Below the pieces are notes generated by a model. It ran no database searches and was not told the DNA's origin. It saw only the letters and a list, made by a program, of their open reading frames with translations. Position numbers and translations under genes: made by a program. From an uncultured Lachnospiraceae bacterium (GTDB lineage Bacteria > Bacillota > Clostridia > Lachnospirales > Lachnospiraceae), in the NCBI GenBank assembly GCA_910584585.1, contig CAJUBP010000036.1, positions 1-51,695 on the forward strand: a stretch of 51,695 nt of DNA, given 5' to 3'. Every line of letters begins with the position of its first letter. The stretch's first letter is position 1. Of the stretch, positions 49,801-51,695 are shown piece after piece.

Positions 49801-51636
49801 GTACACGGGCAGGTCACGGTCAAACAATTCTAATGCGGTTTCCTTTGTAAGCGGCAGCATTCCCTCCGCCAAATAGCCGTATTCCTCCATCTCCCATAAA
49901 CCGATCATCGGGTCAGGAAGTGCGTCAATCTCTGCCTGTGCGTCAATGACCGCAAGGGCAGCCCCCTGGTTTCCTTCCGTTTCCTCATAATAGATACGCT
50001 CCGCAAGCTCCCTTGTCTTTTCCATGTCATTCAGCTTAAAGGCGTAATTCACGATAAGGTTGCGCTCATCATCGGAAAAAGCGGTCTTGGCAAACTCTAA
50101 CCGGTTGATGATGCCCTCCGCCTGCCTTGCCGGGGAAAGGTGGCGCATCATGGTTATCTCTTTTTTAACCAGGTCAATCTCAAAGTCATTAAACTGCGGC
50201 ATACCGGAATTTCTGCCGCCGCCCACAATGATAGGGATATAGTCAGCCCCACAGCTTTCCAGGCAGTCACGGATATTCTGTGTGTTCTTATCTTTCAGCT
50301 TTGTAAGCGCAGCCATCATCTCCTGCACTCCCTCCGGTGTCTTGTTGGTAATGCGCTCCACCTCAAAACCGTGCGAATGTGTAATTTTCAAAATTACATC
50401 ATCCGCACTGATCGGCTCCTTTGCCCTCTCGTTCAGTTCCATTTCCACTTTTATATCAATGACCTCGTTTGTGTCAGTGTTATACCGGACATCCAAATGA
50501 TGTTCCCCAAACTCTTTTGTATCCTGATTGGCAATCTCCGTAGCCCATGCGCCCCTGCTCTCCAGGTATGCGGCAATATTCAGCCTGTCATTGTCATTCA
50601 TGGCGGACAGGGCCTCCACAACCTCTGCCGCATCCATTCCCCGGACATTTACAAGGCTGTACTCGGACAGATCGCTGTTCTGTATCAGCAAAAGGCTCTC
50701 TTTCTCCTGCTCCTGCATCAGTTCCCGGTCACGCCGCAATTCTTGGAGCTGCCTCTCAATACCCGTGATCAGCTCCGATGCAGTCCTGCGGATTGTATCA
50801 AGGGAAGATTTCAATTCCTTCATGTCACGTCCTGATGACCACCCCGCAATATACCCAAAAGAATACTCCGATGTATCTATGCCGAAGTGCTGGCATACCG
50901 TGTAGGCGATGCTCTCGGCCTCCACCTCTTTGGTGTTCCTGTCCTTTGCGGGCGCAGGAATATCCTTGTTGACCTCCTTATCATGCAGCATGGAATGGGC
51001 GGTTTCATGCACCATCGTCTTTAAAGTCTGGCTCTCGCTCATGCCCTCCTGCACCGCAATCCGCTTTTCCGTGGGGCTGAAGAAGCCTTTGGAATCACCG
51101 GGAATGTCCTCAAAGCTGACCGGAACCGGGGCAATAAAGGTGACTGCCTTAACAAAGTCCTCATAGCCCTCCACTGTGGACAGAAGTTCTTTTGCCTCCA
51201 GTTCCGGGATTGGCTCCCCGTCCGTCTGCGATACATCATACACGGATACGGCACGGAAAGCAGGGATTTTAATCCAGACTTCCTCTGTCTGAGGCATACC
51301 GTCTTTATCGAGCAGTACCTCCCCGGTCACAGGGTCTAATTTATTCCGTTCCTCCTTAATCTTATAAGGAGCAGGGGCAAGGATACGGATTCCGTCCTCA
51401 TCCTTGTTTACATGGCGGTTATATCTAGTCTGCCATGCCTTGTACCCTGCAACAAAAGTTGCGCCGGGACGTTGTAAGTTTATCAGAAGCGTGTTGTTAA
51501 AACTATAATTATGGAATTTTGACATCGTGGAGAGGTAGTTTTTGTATTTCTCGCTCTCAAAAAGTTCTTTTAACCCCTCCTCCAGCTTGTCCGTGATCTC
51601 TTTTACTTTCTGTTTTTCTGTTTTTGCATCTGCCAT
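46816..51636 (-). CDS. Giant ArdC / zincin / YodL / DUF3849 / nucleotidyltransferase protein
   Basis: The protein of about 1606 residues starts at 51636 behind AAAGGAAATCAAAT. It begins with an ArdC-type single-strand DNA-binding domain (STMSKFHNYSFNNTLLINLQ, VAGYKAWQTRYNRHV). A zinc-protease motif HETAHSML lies near residue 209. YodL-like units sit near 610 (PVYQLHKDGSETLIQG) and 680 (KYGIYQLKDIPEMRQFQF), with GHSLSVSDIVVLHEDG near 755. A DUF3849 domain spans about 840-960 (YAMEHGEVDRYLDSRKLDRE). A Pro/Glu/Gln-rich linker at about 980-1050 follows. An apparently intact nucleotidyltransferase core lies near 1237 (VVGSRCRGLEQEGSDLDVVV, then VKVDINPI). Such proteins ride on conjugative elements and are thought to protect entering DNA; the combined action is not known. 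Confidence 0.85.
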   Translation of the reverse strand: MADAKTEKQKVKEITDKLEEGLKELFESEKYKNYLSTMSKFHNYSFNNTLLINLQRPGATFVAGYKAWQTRYNRHVNKDEDGIRILAPAPYKIKEERNKLDPVTGEVLLDKDGMPQTEEVWIKIPAFRAVSVYDVSQTDGEPIPELEAKELLSTVEGYEDFVKAVTFIAPVPVSFEDIPGDSKGFFSPTEKRIAVQEGMSESQTLKTMVHETAHSMLHDKEVNKDIPAPAKDRNTKEVEAESIAYTVCQHFGIDTSEYSFGYIAGWSSGRDMKELKSSLDTIRRTASELITGIERQLQELRRDRELMQEQEKESLLLIQNSDLSEYSLVNVRGMDAAEVVEALSAMNDNDRLNIAAYLESRGAWATEIANQDTKEFGEHHLDVRYNTDTNEVIDIKVEMELNERAKEPISADDVILKITHSHGFEVERITNKTPEGVQEMMAALTKLKDKNTQNIRDCLESCGADYIPIIVGGGRNSGMPQFNDFEIDLVKKEITMMRHLSPARQAEGIINRLEFAKTAFSDDERNLIVNYAFKLNDMEKTRELAERIYYEETEGNQGAALAVIDAQAEIDALPDPMIGLWEMEEYGYLAEGMLPLTKETALELFDRDLPVYQLHKDGSETLIQGREQVTEYEGIFGIEKADWENEKSLRALQEELAEGRANKEAQLLYGDSGKYGIYQLKDIPEMRQFQFSGTESLKRRGIIKDNLDAIKPENYNLVYVGELSELQRRTQSATLEAVYEKFNIDHPADYKGHSLSVSDIVVLHEDGKNSAHFVDSFGFTGIPDFMRELESVEEREKGETEPEAPQEEAQATSGHDVQKLEAEKAEQKSYPAFYGHTLVYAMEHGEVDRYLDSRKLDRECKEAVEGTIRQNFDGMHLKHDIVKPLAEQYGSDRIAFVLANTLQQESWDGRFSRDNKAWAAEFYIPENLVHGIDVNRELIVSSHPAVLDGFIDMFRKEVLEKEKEMSAAQEKEPDTSGHDVNHSARQNDLKSEQGQADIEQSKPEPAQTEQPKPEREEYQETERPEPQQEETPETKQAEPQSEQNKPEKADKTQLFEDMEDEDEIIDLGDEKDQVLAQMKKSLKGEQETELAFQIADRFISIQEVDGGYDYSIMGADYKEIDGGVYDNPDVSIREALDDILTDLKDNPFDNGARGNIRDNDELIPIDYDGLMEKVEAANAIEPQAQGTVVENFKAKTNELFHEISEMNPAEIEETVKCHVQAQLDESGIDAEIVDVAVVGSRCRGLEQEGSDLDVVVELSTNEREDVLFDTFNGDALHIGGVKVDINPITAQRTGTLETYLPQVEDYLEGVREAREKEPVSLSQEQAETEVTLTVAECGEFHNLGEFYENIPTVEEAVAIWKQIPPERMNGIPAIGIHIHTPRTEAFEDVGIDILTGKRIDLDILEYIPDIKGNPQAMEMIAELVAKLPEMEIDGNMSEEMEAKVWEKRMPDLTPAEQLAVEIDRFIYGYDTALYHDNNQSMTENVSEIAEALKQRDTRDMAMWFADIAADGTEPEERKRAMEFLGKLVEYKPLAKIEEMEEQNYNMVDNVLNNGAGEKAQKEENKKAQDRPAAKPSLKARLAEKKAQVAGQGREQEENNKNKQREM

Positions 51637-51695
51637 ATTTGATTTCCTTTCTTTTTTCCACACAAAAATACCGCCCTGAATATTTACAAGACGGT

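Overview
The window looks like an accessory region of a gut Clostridia genome, most likely Lachnospiraceae. I infer this from the AGGAGG ribosome binding sites, moderate GC, the CD1871A-type CXXC peptide beside a NapH-like ferredoxin, TnpV, and proteins typical of Firmicutes conjugative elements (DUF6462, DUF5697, DUF5348, YodL/ArdC giant proteins, Tn916-type integrases). No rRNA, tRNA or CRISPR array was seen. Most of the window is a stack of mobile elements in different states of decay.

Left part (1-13.9 kb). A TetR gene with its palindromic operator precedes a truncated MFS exporter. A TnpV gene follows. Next is a tight five-gene operon at 2.16-5.1 kb: a YtrA-type GntR repressor, an ABC ATPase, an ABC-2 permease, a 39-residue peptide translationally coupled to the permease, and a family-2 glycosyltransferase, behind a near-consensus promoter with a palindromic operator. 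This is the best candidate for an undescribed small system. From 5.2 to 13.8 kb lies a dead conjugation module: signal peptidase, a replication-relaxation/sigma-factor chimera, DUF5697, VirB4, PrgI, VirB6 and regulators. It carries at least five in-frame stops plus deletions and frameshifts.

Middle (13.9-35.4 kb). An Rpn-type nuclease and a Tn916-like integrase/excisionase pair (14.3-17.0 kb) are followed by an unrecognised two-gene operon (17.4-18.8 kb). A plasmid- or phage-like cassette comes next: DUF5688 with a coupled 27-residue membrane peptide, a Rad52-like annealing protein, a YqaJ exonuclease, DUF932, a lipoprotein, a large Ig-like surface protein, an XRE regulator and a small MobC/relaxase pair. 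A second integrase module (29.3-31.6 kb) is followed by an origin-of-transfer-like region with MobC and a full-length MOBP relaxase (32.5-34.9 kb). Integrase-tail-like short repeats at 14.0-14.3 and 29.6-29.9 kb suggest repeated integration at the same places.

Right part (35.4-51.7 kb). A small lipoprotein, gene fragments and a degenerate, partly duplicated ABC transporter follow. The ABC gene is split by an IS701-family element that left a CTAG target duplication. An apparently intact envelope redox operon (CXXC peptide, NapH-like ferredoxin, TlpA-like lipoprotein) lies divergent from an OmpR/histidine-kinase pair. A mosaic of IS110, response-regulator and MarR fragments leads into the end of another conjugative element. 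That element carries a frameshifted zinc-ribbon gene and a protein of about 1606 residues combining ArdC, zincin, YodL, DUF3849 and nucleotidyltransferase domains.
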